NCBI RefSeq assembly: GCF_047663525.1
Contig: NC_092593.1
Location: 29,972,501 to 30,036,500, forward strand
Origin: Anas platyrhynchos
Taxonomy: Eukaryota > Chordata > Aves > Anseriformes > Anatidae
Length of the DNA: 64,000 bases
Reading direction: 5' to 3'
The stretch's first letter is position 1. Every line of letters begins with the position of its first letter. The position numbers and the translations under genes are program-made. Below are positions 41,581-52,800 of the stretch, piece by piece. Under the pieces are notes generated by a model. That model saw only the letters and a program-made list of their open reading frames with translations. It was not told where the DNA came from and did no database searches.

Positions 41581-44575
41581 AATGCAGCCTTGATGCTATA
41601 CCTGACCTTCCTGTGTCCAAGCTCTGCTACAAACATTGCACTTTAAACAGAATTGATCCAAGAGTAAATATTTGCTGTCAGCTTTTCTCCATTTAGCAGT
41701 AGTTCTCTGATAAGAGATGGACTGCTGTGCTTTTTCCTTAGCACCGTGATTAAAAAGAACCACTGGATTCCTGATGCCTCCATGGCCAAAGGCAGAGTCG
41801 AGTTATTTTGTTCGCTTTTAGCCACTCGTTTTTGATTTAAGGCTGGTTGAGTCAATGCTTTCCTGATCACCTTACCAGCACCTTTGTGTCCCAGCCACAA
41901 CTGAAAGCACTTAGAAGCTGGAAGTCCCCGATTCCCCAGGACCAGAATGGGAATTTACCCACATGGACTTGTGTGAGACCACGGCACACTGGGCCAAAGC
42001 ATTGAACTGAGCCTCTCTGACACAAGGCCCATGGTAGACCCTTGGGACACCCAGGTCCATTTGTCCTGTAAGCTCCTGGGACCTTTGCTGTTGAGCTGTG
42101 CCCGAGGAACTCTCTCATGGCTCTGACTCTTTGCCAAGCCTGAGACCAGCTAACCAAACAAGTAAGAGTCCGTGACCATTTGGTTTCCCCTGTCACATCC
42201 TCCTGATGCTCAGGCCTCAGTTCCAGTGCAGAAATTAATGGGATTTTTGAAAAATGAAGACCTTATTTCAGTACTGAAAACATCATCAAGAAGTACAGGG
42301 ACAAGGAAGACGTGGCACTTTAGCTCTTAGCTATCTGAAGCCAGACTGTACCTGGGCAAGGTGTTCTCTATCCCCTCTCCAGCACAAGGCATTCAGCATT
42401 TGCTAACTTGCTTTCCAAATGCAGGCAACACATCGTGTGACTCTGCCACAACTACCCCATCTGCAGCACGTATCAGAGAAGCACCTGGGTTTTAAGTGCT
42501 AAAGGCTGTCCATGAGAGTTGGGGAAGGAGGAGAGGAAACTGCTGCCTTCAAACAAGTTCACCCATTGCTGTCTGTTCACAAGGCAGAGATGTGTCTAAC
42601 CATATTCATTTTGAAGATCCCGCGTGTGAAATTCCTCCATTAACCTTCAAATTCCAGTTCCACTTACATTATATGGTACTGAGCCGTTGTCAGAACTTCC
42701 CAAATGACAAGCACTCAGGAAAGACATGGGAGCACACAAAGTCCTGGGACTCAGATTTTATAAAGGAGAGGATAAAGTCATTTCTGGTTCTTAAGCCTTA
42801 GGATTATGATAGCCTAACAATACTCAGCAATGGCAACATCATGCCTCCTTGCCATTTCTCATTGCTACATCCGTAACTTGTGCCAGAAGGATAGCTACAG
42901 ATTCGCATCCATGGAAAAAACCTCTACATTCTTGCAATCAGAAGGGAAAGACACCCCCATCTTTATTCGAAGTAAGTCTCTTCCTTAGCAATGGTGAAGG
43001 AACAAGCAGCCTGCTCAGCCTGGGCTTTGCACTCCAAAAGAGACAAATAAAGATGTTGCAGAGCTAAGTCAAGTCAAGTAATCAGAAGAATTCCCCTTGT
43101 CCCTGGCTTTGAGCAGGGACATCTTCCAGATGAGACAAATACACAGCCAAGCACCTCAGGGCAGGAGGGAGGGAGCTGGACCCAACTTAATTTACACAGC
43201 AAACAGTTAGGCACCATTTAAGAAAAGAGAAAATTATAGAGTTTAATAGCTTCTGTTATGTGGCTATTTTCAGACCACTCTCACTCCCAGTAATCAAGTC
43301 AGCTGTTCCCAGACTACTGGGAGAAGAATAATTTATCTTTGTGAGTGAAATTTTAATTATTTCAAGATACATTTTCATTAAAAATGTAAATTGTGCAGCA
43401 ATGGCATAGTCCAAACACCATCCCAGGCACTGAGGAACAATTTCTGATCACATTTTCCGAGCAGATTAAAGTAAATGACGTCCCTTTAGACAGATGAAAA
43501 CCCAAATAAATTCAAAACAACAGTTGATTTTTTTTTCTCTTCCTAGGTCTGGCATTGGCAAATCCAAAGGCTCTCTACAAGTTCTCTGTGGGTAACTTCT
43601 TCCTCGCAGATGCAGAAGCCTAGTTGTTGTATTGGTTTTCATTGATAGAGATAGGAAAAAAGCTTCCCGATTTTGCTCAGACTAACAAAGACTTTGAGAT
43701 CTGATCCATTGTTCATTGAAGCCAACAGAGACTCAGCTGCAATTCCCTTTGGATCCTGTCTTCATGTCCCTTGAGAAACTAGCCCTTGACCACCTGGGGC
43801 AGCTGGGATGGAGAACAAGTCTTGGTTCTTCCCATTTCTCTACCTGCTGTCATAAGATGACACCCTGTGCCACGCTGGCTGCATTTCTCAGTGCCACGTA
43901 GAGCTTTCTGCTAAAGCACTAGCAAGACTCTTAAAGATTTGATAGTCAACAGGGGAGTAGAGTGAAAACAAATGAATATAGTCACACCTCAGCTTCCCAC
44001 GCCTACACTTGTAAGGATGAAAACAGATGGATTTCATAGATCTGGACTTTATACCATCCAGCTTCATATTCTACAAGATTTGCTGATGCTCCAGAGAACC
44101 CACGTAGTTCTGTGTCAACACTGAAAACTACAGAACTGATGTCTTAGCAGTAATTTTACAAAGATTAAAGGCAACATTTCAGTGTGTACAGGCAGCGCCA
44201 AGCCCCTTTGTCACTGCACTTCTGAGGTGCACCATACATGCTGGTCTGAGAGATACAACCTAAACCTACAGTTTCCACTGCTGTTGCTGTGGACTTTGAG
44301 AGTGAAGCAATAGAAAGCACACATTACAGCAAACAAAACCTCAACAATGCATACCGGATGGTTATTCAGAAACATCATAGGCTGCAGCAGAACCTCAGAG
44401 ATCTCTCTTCATTCCTTTGAGCCTTTGAAACTTTAAATATTTATATTTCCTGTTTCTGCTAAGTCAGCAGTAACAGTTCTTATGGGGTCACTGGCATAAC
44501 TTTGTAGTTGATGCAAGACAAATATTACCTGCAGACTCAAAGAGTGTTACCTGAAAAGCCAAAGAGAGAGATGTC

Positions 44576-44607
44576 TTTTTTTTCTTTCTTTTTTTTTTTT
44601 TTTTTTT
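44576..44607. repeat. T-rich tract
   Basis: T8, C, T3, C and T19 in a row. Simple sequence. Confidence 0.9.
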
Positions 44608-45063
44608 AACATTTTGCTGACCATGCTGATAATTTTCAAGGTTTTCTCCCTCTTCCAAACATTGTATGCATAGGGCACATTGTCAGCTAGTTCTGCTCTT
44701 ATATCCTTTTGCATTTTTAGTTACAGTTAGTTGCAACCACTGGTCAAAACAAGGCCTGGTAAAATTTGAAATCCTAGGTGAAAGCAGGCAAAACATTCAC
44801 CTCCCTCTTCAGAAGCCATTTTCTGTACAGTGCAGCCACCTGTGTCATATATTCTCCGTCGTGAGTCTCAGGATGTCATTTACTGGAAGTGGCTTGCACT
44901 GCACTTTCTGGTATTCAGACATGTTACCAGCATTTCTTTTTAATGGTATTTCAACCCTATCCCTCAGAATCAGTGTAATTCGGCACACAAAGGGTTGTAT
45001 CTGGCAGTCAGTCATGAGAAGGTGCTCATTCAGAGGAACATGAGTCATGGATTTTTAGCTTGA

Positions 45064-45065
<2 letters not shown>

Positions 45066-45146
<81 letters not shown>
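45066..45146. repeat. (TAA)n microsatellite, about 27 perfect units
   Basis: About 81 bp of uninterrupted TAA units, the longest simple tandem repeat in the window. The poly-Leu frame on the other strand is a by-product. Confidence 0.97.
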
Positions 45147-45148
<2 letters not shown>

Positions 45149-48100
45149 TATATATTTTTATCATTTGAGAAAAGTAGTATATATTTTTTTTAAATTTCCT
45201 ACAGGGGTTAAGATCCATAACCAGAAAAATCAGAAATCTAAACTTCAAGGATCCTTAAACAATAAAGCTGATGTTCTCATCTCTGATCTTTGGAGCCTCT
45301 GGCCAGATACACCAGGTTTTAGACATTAGTGAGAAAGTCACTGGAGGTGAGATGAAGCTTATATTTTGAGATCAGCATATATTTTAAATAATGACTTCAG
45401 TCATGAGTAGCAAAACCAGGAATTTGCTAGCCACGCTGCTCCAGGCACTGTTTTGTCTCATGCTCTGCACAGCGTCAGTCTGCCATTTGGATTCAAAAGT
45501 CTGAGGGCACACGTGGAAGCTCAAAACTCAAAATAGGTGGGGTGAAAAGATGGAGGTGAATTGGACCACTTCTTCCCCAAACTGAGCGCAAGACCAGGAT
45601 TCTACACAAGTTCTCAGCTGCTACGCAAGCACTGCAGCATCAACAGAGGCTTAAACCTCCAGTTTAGCCTTCTGTAACCATAACACCAAAAGCTCAGCCA
45701 CAAGTTCAGCATCTTAATTGCCACTCTAGGCCCTGAAATTGGTGCCTGGTCCTAACATTAGATAATCCATAGGCAGTAGAACAGGCACTGGCAGAGCCAG
45801 AGGCTTACTCTTCTGCTGAAGAAAGCCACCTATGAAGGCATGATTGTCATAATGAGCTCCTCCTGGCACATCTCAGCACAGAATAAGCCCAGGAGAAGTT
45901 CTAAGAAACAAACAAAACCCAACCAAACAAAACAAATTAAAACCAAAACAAAAAGCACTTGCAGGCAGCTCTTGTGCTCATTGAGACACTCCTAGAAACA
46001 GCTGTGTTCACATCAAGAGGCAGAGGTGCTGATTGTAGGAGTTACTAACCTGAGACAAAATCCCTGGAGCAGAACCTGCTCATGCTCTTCGGCCTAGCAA
46101 TAACTTTTTCTTCTTCAGTACTACTGCATGAGCAGAGAGCAAGGGAGGAGAGGGAGTACAGACACATTAGAGCTGACCACCAGCACCACCAGGTGAGGGA
46201 CTTTTCTGCTCACACTGATTTATAGATATCCCATAGGAGCAGACTGAAAAATAATCACCCTAATAATGCCATGTAAATAACTATCCATTGTTTTAATTCC
46301 TTTGATGCCTTATGAGAGACAGTTGCTTTATAACTGTGATCTGCTCATACTGCTCAAAGGAGAAGGCTGATGCAGGACATTTCCTCAGGAAAGAATCTTG
46401 CATGATAAGATGTGGAAGACAACCATCAGGTCAAGGGACACCCAGCAGGAACAGTACATTCTGAAGGACATCTGAATAAACATCTTTGTGCTTGATGTGT
46501 AGGTACCCAAGCAAGCTTAAATCACATGTCTCAATTTCAAGGACAGTTCAGTCTTGACCAGCCATCCACCTGTGGATGGAAGCTTGCTAGGAAGTTTTGC
46601 TGGGACCTAGGATGACAGGACTGGCTGTCTAGAAGACAACTTGTGTGCACATAATACTATTGTCCCCTGGTTTTGTTTGTCCCCTCAAAGGAGGGACAAT
46701 GCTCAAGTGTCATCCTCAAAGCAGACAAACCTTCACATGGCAACAGAGAAGAGCAAAAAGCAGCCATCTCCTTTCAGGATATCTAAACTGTGTTTGTTCA
46801 AGAACATGCCCTGACTTTAAGGTCTTCTAATGAAGAGCTTACAAAAGCTTATGAAAATGTGTGCCTCATTCTCCACAAGATGCAAGGGCCAAGCTTTGGG
46901 AGCCAAAACTTCCAACCCTTACCTGAGGCCAGGGACACATCAGGATGATGTGGTGCCATACAGAGGACTCGCCTAGGTGCAGGGCCTCTGCATCTCAGTT
47001 CTGTGCTGGCTTTGGGCCAGAGCAGCTTCCACCAGGGAAGAGGCTGTGACTCATTCTCCATCTGTGTGCAGCCATCTCTGTACAGAAGAAGCAGATGGCC
47101 TAGAGAGATCAGAGAGAATATCATGACACTAAAATTATGCTCACTGAAGCTGGGGATGCAGGGGAAGTAAAAAGCAGGATAGATCCATCACCTCCTGGGG
47201 TACAGCAGCAAAAGCCAGGCAAACACATATTGTCATGGATTTAAAAAGTCTAAATATATAAGGTGTGCTTAAGTGTGTGGGTAAAGGCCATTTAATTCAG
47301 AGCTCTCACTGCTACGCTATACTGACCATGCCACAGGAGCTAGCCAGCCACCCTTAGAGCGCGTTTAATGTAGAAAAATGATTTGTGGCACAGCCCTGTC
47401 AATAGTGTAAACAGCTATGACCTGAGGCAGCACCAGGGGTGTGGGCAGTGCTTTGCCTCTGAAAAGCAGCAGAGATGCTTATCACGGTGCCCCACTGAGA
47501 TGGGCCACTGCTGTCTGTAACTGGGCTGGGCATGACTGCCTGGGGAAGCCCCCTGCCTCCGCAAAGGGGTAGGGGGCTTTTGGGGTGCCCTGTATACGAG
47601 CAAGGCCCCAGCCTTGAGTATGGAGAGGTGTTTTCTCAACATCGTCTGGGACAAAATGGTCCCATACAGCAATTACCTGGAAGGTGAGCAGCCAGGCTGC
47701 ATCAAAATCTGCAGCGCTTTAGGAGTCGCTCGGGTCAGCTCTGGGAAAAGGTCAGGCCAGTGGGGAGAGCCGTGGTCTGAGAAAAACCATCCCCACGCAG
47801 GGACATGTGCCTGCTCTGCCACACAGATGGGAGCTCATGAGCACAACATCTCCAGCACATCACCTGCCTGGCAGGGCTCAGCTCCTCCATCTCCCCAGCA
47901 CAGGGGCATCCAGGCAGGGAAGATGGGGGGCCCTGCTCCTCTGCCCAGCATCACCTTCCCCTTCCAGCACCGCCTGCTCCAGCCCTGCTGCTGGGGACGT
48001 TTCACTGTCTCTGCTTGCCATCGTGTGGTAGAGGCATGCACTGGCCTTGTCTGGGGAGAGCAGTCCTGCGGGAAGTGCGTCAGCCAGGGACAGGCAGGAC

Positions 48101-49007
48101 AGTGACAGCACCCAGGGAGGGAAGTGCTCCTGTGGCAGGGAGCAGAGCTGCTCCCCTCCTGCATGGTGGGCACAGAGTTGCAGCAGTGCTGCTGAGAGAA
48201 CAGAGCTGACCGGAGGGTGCATGTGGGGGAACGGGGTTGGTCGGTGTTCAAGTACAGGTGGAGGTCTGCACTACGGCTGTGTAGATGGGAACTGAACTGA
48301 TGTAAGGACACACAGAGAGAAAATGAACTGTCTGGGGAGGGAACAGATGAGGATGGAGCTGCTGGATGGCTACAGAAAGGAACTGAGCTCCTGCAAGTGT
48401 GCAGGAGGAGAGCAGCAGATCTGAGGGCACACAGTTCAGTTTCACATGTGGCTGATAAGCAGAAGGGTCTGTCTTAGCTCCCAGCTTTTCCCTCCCTGTG
48501 GGGCAGCCCCCTTCTTGCTGCATCTTGCTATTGGACTCCATCTGTCTGTGCTAACCGCACCAGTCTCTGGAAGTGTGCCCAGATATTTTTCTGCCACCTC
48601 CATCTCCTTCTGCAGAGCTGAAGCGAGCTAGGCACTCTCCTTCATTCCCCTAGTCGTGGTTTCACCTAGGATAGAGTTAATTTTCTTCACAGTTGCTGGT
48701 ATGGTGCTGTGTTTTGGATTGAGGATGAGAATAATGCTGATAACACACCGATGTTTTAGTTGTTGCAGAGTAGTGCTTACTCTGAGTCAAGGACTTTTCA
48801 GCTCCTCAGACCACCTGCCAGCCTGGGGGTGCACTAAAAGCTGGGAAGGGACAGAACCGGGACAGCTGACCCCAACTGGGCAAAGGCGTACTATATGGCT
48901 CCATGATGAACAATTAATATGGGGTGGCTGGGCAGAGTCGGGGGAGACCACTGCTTGGTTACGGGTTGAGCATCAGTCAGTGAGTGGTAAGCAATTGCAC
49001 TGTGCGT

Positions 49008-49785
49008 CACAGAATCATAGAAAAGAATCACAGATTCATTTCAGTTGGAAAAGACCTTTAGGATTAGCTAGATTGCCCATAGTGCATGCATTACTGTAGA
49101 TGCACTTCAGCTGGGCTAGCAATCCCATCACCTTTTTGGGGGAGAGAACCCTAATTCCTGCATGACCATTCCCAGGCACTTTTGTGACTTCTAATCTGCC
49201 AATGCCCCTTGTGCCTCTGCTGCCACGTGGCTCTCCATCCCCTACCTGAACTGGGATGGCAGACCAGTGGACCTTGCCAGCATACCATCCCATAACCATA
49301 ATCATACCAATCCGATCTCTGTCAAGCCTGGGTTTATCCTTTCACCCCCCCCCCCCCTTCAAATCTAGTTTAAAGCCCCACCAAAGAGCCCTGCTCCTCA
49401 ATATGGCTCAGATCCACCTGCAAACCTTCCTACCTCCTGCCCACCCACACCTGGGAGGGCAGGGACGTCCCTAAGGGGACACACCTGCTAGCCCAGGCAG
49501 GCACTTGTTGTCGCTGCCCCTCACCCTAGCGCACTCAGCCAGCTGAAAAGAGCACAGGGCATCCTCCATATTGTGTGTCCCTCACCAGCTGCCCTCAACA
49601 GGGTGGTAGGAGGCTCCCTCGAGGGGCCTGGAAGCAGGAAGCCCCCTGGAGGCCATGTTCCCCCCAGCTGGGCTGCAGAAGATGGCTGCTCCCGCGAGAG
49701 AGACGGTTAAATGGTGTAACCGCCATGTTCAACGGCTTGCCACTGCTCCTGGCCCTCCCTGAGCCTCGTCAGCTGCCCCCTAGGC
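49008..49785 (-). mobile_element. Internally deleted CR1-like element inside the LTR
   Basis: On the minus strand, the left part is of unknown 5' origin (49,490-49,785). Then comes a segment matching the end of CR1 ORF1 and the ORF1-ORF2 spacer ('CTTTAAACTAGATTTGAAGG', about 49,361-49,380), then ORF2 N-terminal codons 'AQLKCIYSNACTMGN' (about 49,074-49,118; compare '[15 protein letters not shown]' in the intact copy). This joins directly to a CR1 3' tail ending in octamer-like repeats (about 49,008-49,072). Nearly all of ORF2 is missing. The LTR resumes at both sides, so this is an insertion. The exact 5' boundary and any target duplication are unclear. Confidence 0.7.
49345..49357. repeat. 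C13 homopolymer
   Basis: A run of 13 C in the spacer between ORF1 and ORF2 of the internally deleted CR1, where the intact copy has a short G-rich tract. It is an expansion of family sequence. Confidence 0.9.
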
Positions 49786-49987
49786 ATTGCTTTGTACATT
49801 TTATTATTATCACCGTTATAATTTCTCTCCCTTTTTGGGCCAATTAAATTGTCTTTGTCTTAACCCACGAGCTTTTACTTTTTTATTTTTTTCCCCCTCC
49901 TGATTCTCTCCCCGGTCCCACAGGGGATCAGGGAGGTAAGCAAAGCAAGCAGCTGTGTGGTGCTGGGTTAAACCACCGAAGTCCTTT

Positions 49988-50005
49988 TAGCACCCAACGT
50001 GAGGC
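49988..50005 (+). promoter_or_regulatory. Possible retroviral primer-binding site (tRNA-Lys type)
   Basis: An 18-base stretch 12 bases after the LTR end matches the complement of the 3' end of tRNA-Lys(1,2) at 15 of 18 positions, as I recall that sequence. All three differences are G to A. This would suggest a betaretrovirus-like (ERVK) element. Confidence 0.5.
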
Positions 50006-50384
50006 AAAAAGGGTTGAGATAACAACAGAAGTGACCAAAAAACTTTGAAACAAAATTGTTATAGGCACTAGATCAGTTTAATAGTTGCTGATCACGATGT
50101 TTTTGATCTCTGGTTTGTGGTGTTTGTTTTTGGAATTGTGCTGTATGGCACATTACTTACCATATGTGTTCCCTGTTGTGATGTTTATCATTTCAGGGGG
50201 TTGGTTTAAGATTATTATTTTGCTGGACTGTATAACACTGGTTTATGATATGAAAAATTATTGGTCATAAGACTAATCTGGTATTTGAACTCAGCAGTGC
50301 CATCACCTTCTGTACTTTGTGAATCATCTCTTGGAAACTGTTAAGAACTACACACTTTACCTTTTCTCCTCAGGAGACCAATCT

Positions 50385-50465
50385 ATGGGGCAGACAAGGG
50401 GAAACACTTCACTTCTTCCCTACTTCTTACTCTCTCATTCACCTCCCCCTTCTCCTCCAGGCTAG
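50385..50465 (+). pseudogene. Short gag-start-like frame
   Basis: 27 codons from an ATG that follows a pyrimidine-rich CAG, beginning Met-Gly-Gln and ending TAG. It could be the broken start of a gag matrix region. It is defective as it stands. Confidence 0.35.
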
Positions 50466-50818
50466 TTACAATAGCTCTTTAAAACTCTGAATGAATATCT
50501 TTGGGGTGTTCTAACCTTCGTGTTCCTATTGTTATGCCTTCTGAATGTATTTCAGGTTTTGTTTAAGGTTAAACAACTACTTAATGCCACCCAGAGATCT
50601 GGCCTGAGGCAGGATAGTTATGAGCAGCAGGTAGTGTGGGAGGATATGGGCAGGCACCTAGATCAGCGGGCACCTCCAGTGCTTTGGAACTTCACCCCTG
50701 AACAAGTGCAGAATCCTAAATGAAAAATAGTAAAATTCTTGGAAAAGGTGTGTCATTACTCTGGCAAGTCCAAAGAGACACAAATCACTGTAATGTGGGG
50801 CTTGGCCACAGTCGATGC

Positions 50819-50908
50819 CACTCCAACTTCTGTGACAGGCCCTGCAGCCACTCCGATCCCTGCGATGGGCCCTGCAACAATTCCAACCCCTGTGACGGGC
50901 CCCATGGC
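50819..50908 (+). repeat. Three tandem copies of a 30-bp unit
   Basis: Units 50819-50848, 50849-50878 and 50879-50908 each carry a 'CACTCC...GGCCCTGCA' pattern with a few substitutions. In two of the three frames they encode 10-residue Pro-rich repeats without a stop (for example 'ATPIPAMGPA'). The repeat lies in the gag-like remnant. Confidence 0.85.
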
Positions 50909-51065
50909 TGGGCCAGAGAACCATTCAGAGTATCAGTCGCCTTTATACGCAAGGTGAAACAATGGATGAGAAAGGTCGTTTAGAAAGGAAAGGAAGTCTA
51001 CTCAGACAACAAAGGAGGAAGATTAGGAGGAGGAGGTCCACATCTTTCTCGTGCTTTATTGATGC

Positions 51066-51530
51066 AGTACTCCAGGTGGGGGCCTCACAAAGGAAAAGCA
51101 GAGGGGGACAATCACCTTCCTAAATCTGCTGGGCACGCCTTCTTTGATGCAGCCCAGGATGCAGTTGGCCTTCTGGGCTGCAAATGAGCACTCATGTTGA
51201 GCCTTTCATCCACCAGAAACCTCAATTCTCTCTACACAGGACTGCTCTCAATGAGTTCTTCTTCCAGTCTGTACTCCTGTTTGGGATTGCCCCAACCCCG
51301 GTGCAGCACCTTGCACTTGGACTTGTTGAACCTCATATGGTTCACATGGACCCACTTCTCCAGCCTGTCCAGGCCCCTTTGAATGGCATCTCTTCCTTCA
51401 TTCGTATCAGCTGCACCACTCAGTTTTGGTGCACTCAATCCCATCATCCATGTCATTGATGAAGATATCCGAAGACAGACCCCGTGAGGAACGGCTGCAC
51501 ACTGCATCAAGCCAGTGCAGCCAACCATAT
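51066..51530 (-). mobile_element. CR1 LINE fragment (ORF2 reverse transcriptase 3' part)
   Basis: On the minus strand the worn frame contains '[19 protein letters not shown]' followed by 'SKCKVLH', a '[16 protein letters not shown]' segment and, further 5', an 'NDMDDGIEC' stretch. The terminal octamers and the ORF2 start are absent. An older subfamily than the full-length copy. Confidence 0.88.
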
Positions 51531-51754
51531 TCCAGAGGGTCTCAGTCACCTCAGGACCACAGTCACCCACGGTTTCATTGACACAAAAAAAAATAAAAAA
51601 AAAAGACAGACAAGGTTAAGAAGCAGACCTGTTTCTTTGGGGAAGGCCAAGCAGAGGGGTGATCTGGGAGTCAGTGAAGGGTTGGGCAGAACCAAGAGCT
51701 GGAGGTGCTGTACAAGCTGGCAGCCATGCAGCCTTCCATGAATATTCTGGTGGA

Positions 51755-52800
51755 AGGTGAAGATCACACCCCATGGGATCACAGCACCTCTGCAGGCCCA
51801 CAATGCTCAATCAGAGGGATCTCAGCCACTGTACCGTAGCCTGGGAAATCCCAGCAGGGCCCAAGCCAGCCACCAGTCCTGCCTCTGCCCCCTGCCCCTA
51901 ACAGGCAGCCCCCCGTGGGCCCGGCCCTACAGGCAGCTGAGCTACAGTCCTGTGTGGGGCAGGGAGGGATTGTGGCGGCAGGCTCTGGGGCTGATGGGCC
52001 AGGGCTGGGAAATGAGGCGATGCAGGGCTCGGCCCCTGCAGAGCACCCTGAAAACTGCCATCTGCCTGGCAGCTGGCACTGGATGGGCTCGAAAGGCTGG
52101 CGGGCCCCGAGCCATCAGGGCAGGTGGGCCCCATACCTGTCGCACGCTGGGGAGCAGCGCAGCAGCGTCACCACCACGTCATGGGGGTGCTCCTCGGCCA
52201 GTTCCAGAAGGCTTTTGTCCAGATGGTGCTGGGCAGACTGTTCTGTGTTGGACACGAGCCACTGGTAGATGCTCTTCACCATCTTTGGCACGTGGTAGAG
52301 AAATGGCTGAGAGTGGGGCTGCTGCCAGCGTGACCCATTTCCCCTGATCCTACCAAGCAGTTCTTAGCCTCCCACCACTGTGGACTGGCCTAAATGCATG
52401 TGCGGTTGCCCGGGCAGCTTCAGGGCAGACATGAGCTCCAGAGGGCTCAAGCCCCACCACAGGTTACTTATGTGCTCTGAAAGGGAGATGTGGAGTTTCA
52501 TGAGGCCATGCAACATCATAGCGACCTCTTCTGTGTTGAGGTGGCCTGAGGCTGCTGCCTCCTCAGTGGCATTTAGGATGATATGAACCTTCAAGTTTGG
52601 CTTCAAGTTATCCCCATATGCCTAAGGAAGGCATAGTTTTTCTTGTCCAAAAAGTCATGGACATATTCCAGGGACAAATCCTGCCCCAGGTTGTTCTCCC
52701 GGCACCACCACCAGGTCCGTGCCTTGCCACCGTGACAGCATGAACCTCGCGCTTTCATGCTCCACCTCCTCCCATGCCTTCCTGGGCTTGCTGGGGGATC
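51755..52800 (-). pseudogene. Broken tandem copy of MROH exons
   Basis: About 0.9 kb (51,755-52,625) aligns by eye over exons and introns with 62,800-63,570 of the intact MROH gene. The three exon copies are 52472-52621 (matches 63416-63565, 150 nt, frame open), 52137-52291 (matches 63085-63233, 6 nt longer) and a piece starting at 51789 (matches the exon at 62680-62827, but similarity stops after about 30 bases). The donor after the first is AT instead of GT (52470-52471). The acceptor before the second is AC instead of AG (52292-52293), so one intron has lost both splice sites and reading through it meets a stop at 52,364. The copy of the most upstream exon (about 52,680-52,780) is barely recognisable and has no clear donor. 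It is most likely a pseudogene; a functional gene with rearranged exons is less likely. Confidence 0.8.

Larger units (their letters stand above)
41590..48656. other. Gene-free stretch upstream of SPP2
   Basis: No exon with splice context or recognised protein was found on either strand. In particular nothing resembles TRPM8 or HJURP, the genes I would expect near SPP2 from the human order. From about 47.4 kb the DNA becomes GC-rich and contains a 163-codon plus-strand open frame (47,614-48,105) with no recognisable feature; I do not call it a gene. Confidence 0.5.
48657..49975 (+). mobile_element. Endogenous retrovirus 5' LTR, split by a CR1-like insertion
   Basis: The termini form the inverted repeat TGGTTT...AAACCA (48657-48662 and 49970-49975). 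The body reads like a common avian LTR, from the 'GATAGAGTTAATTTTCTTC' region near the start to a T-rich stretch and 'AACCCACGAGC' near 49,863. The two LTR halves (48,657-49,007 and about 49,786-49,975) are separated by a later insertion, so the LTR itself is only about 540 bp. A primer-binding-like site follows downstream. I cannot assign the exact family. Confidence 0.75.
49976..50985 (+). mobile_element. Endogenous retrovirus leader and gag-like remnant
   Basis: Internal DNA directly after the LTR. It has a leader with a primer-binding-like site, then a short frame starting with a Met-Gly that could be a myristoylation start (50,385), then a gag-like stretch around 50,540-50,720 with an in-frame stop, then a Pro/Thr-rich repeat segment. 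No pol, env or 3' LTR is recognised before the CR1 at 51,066, so the element is truncated and defective. Family placement is only inferred. Confidence 0.6.

Noticed and set aside
45045-45248. Poly-leucine reading frame
   Set aside because: Translation of the TAA microsatellite.
47614-48105. 163-codon plus-strand open frame
   Set aside because: No recognised domain, no splice or promoter context, and GC-rich DNA gives long frames by chance.
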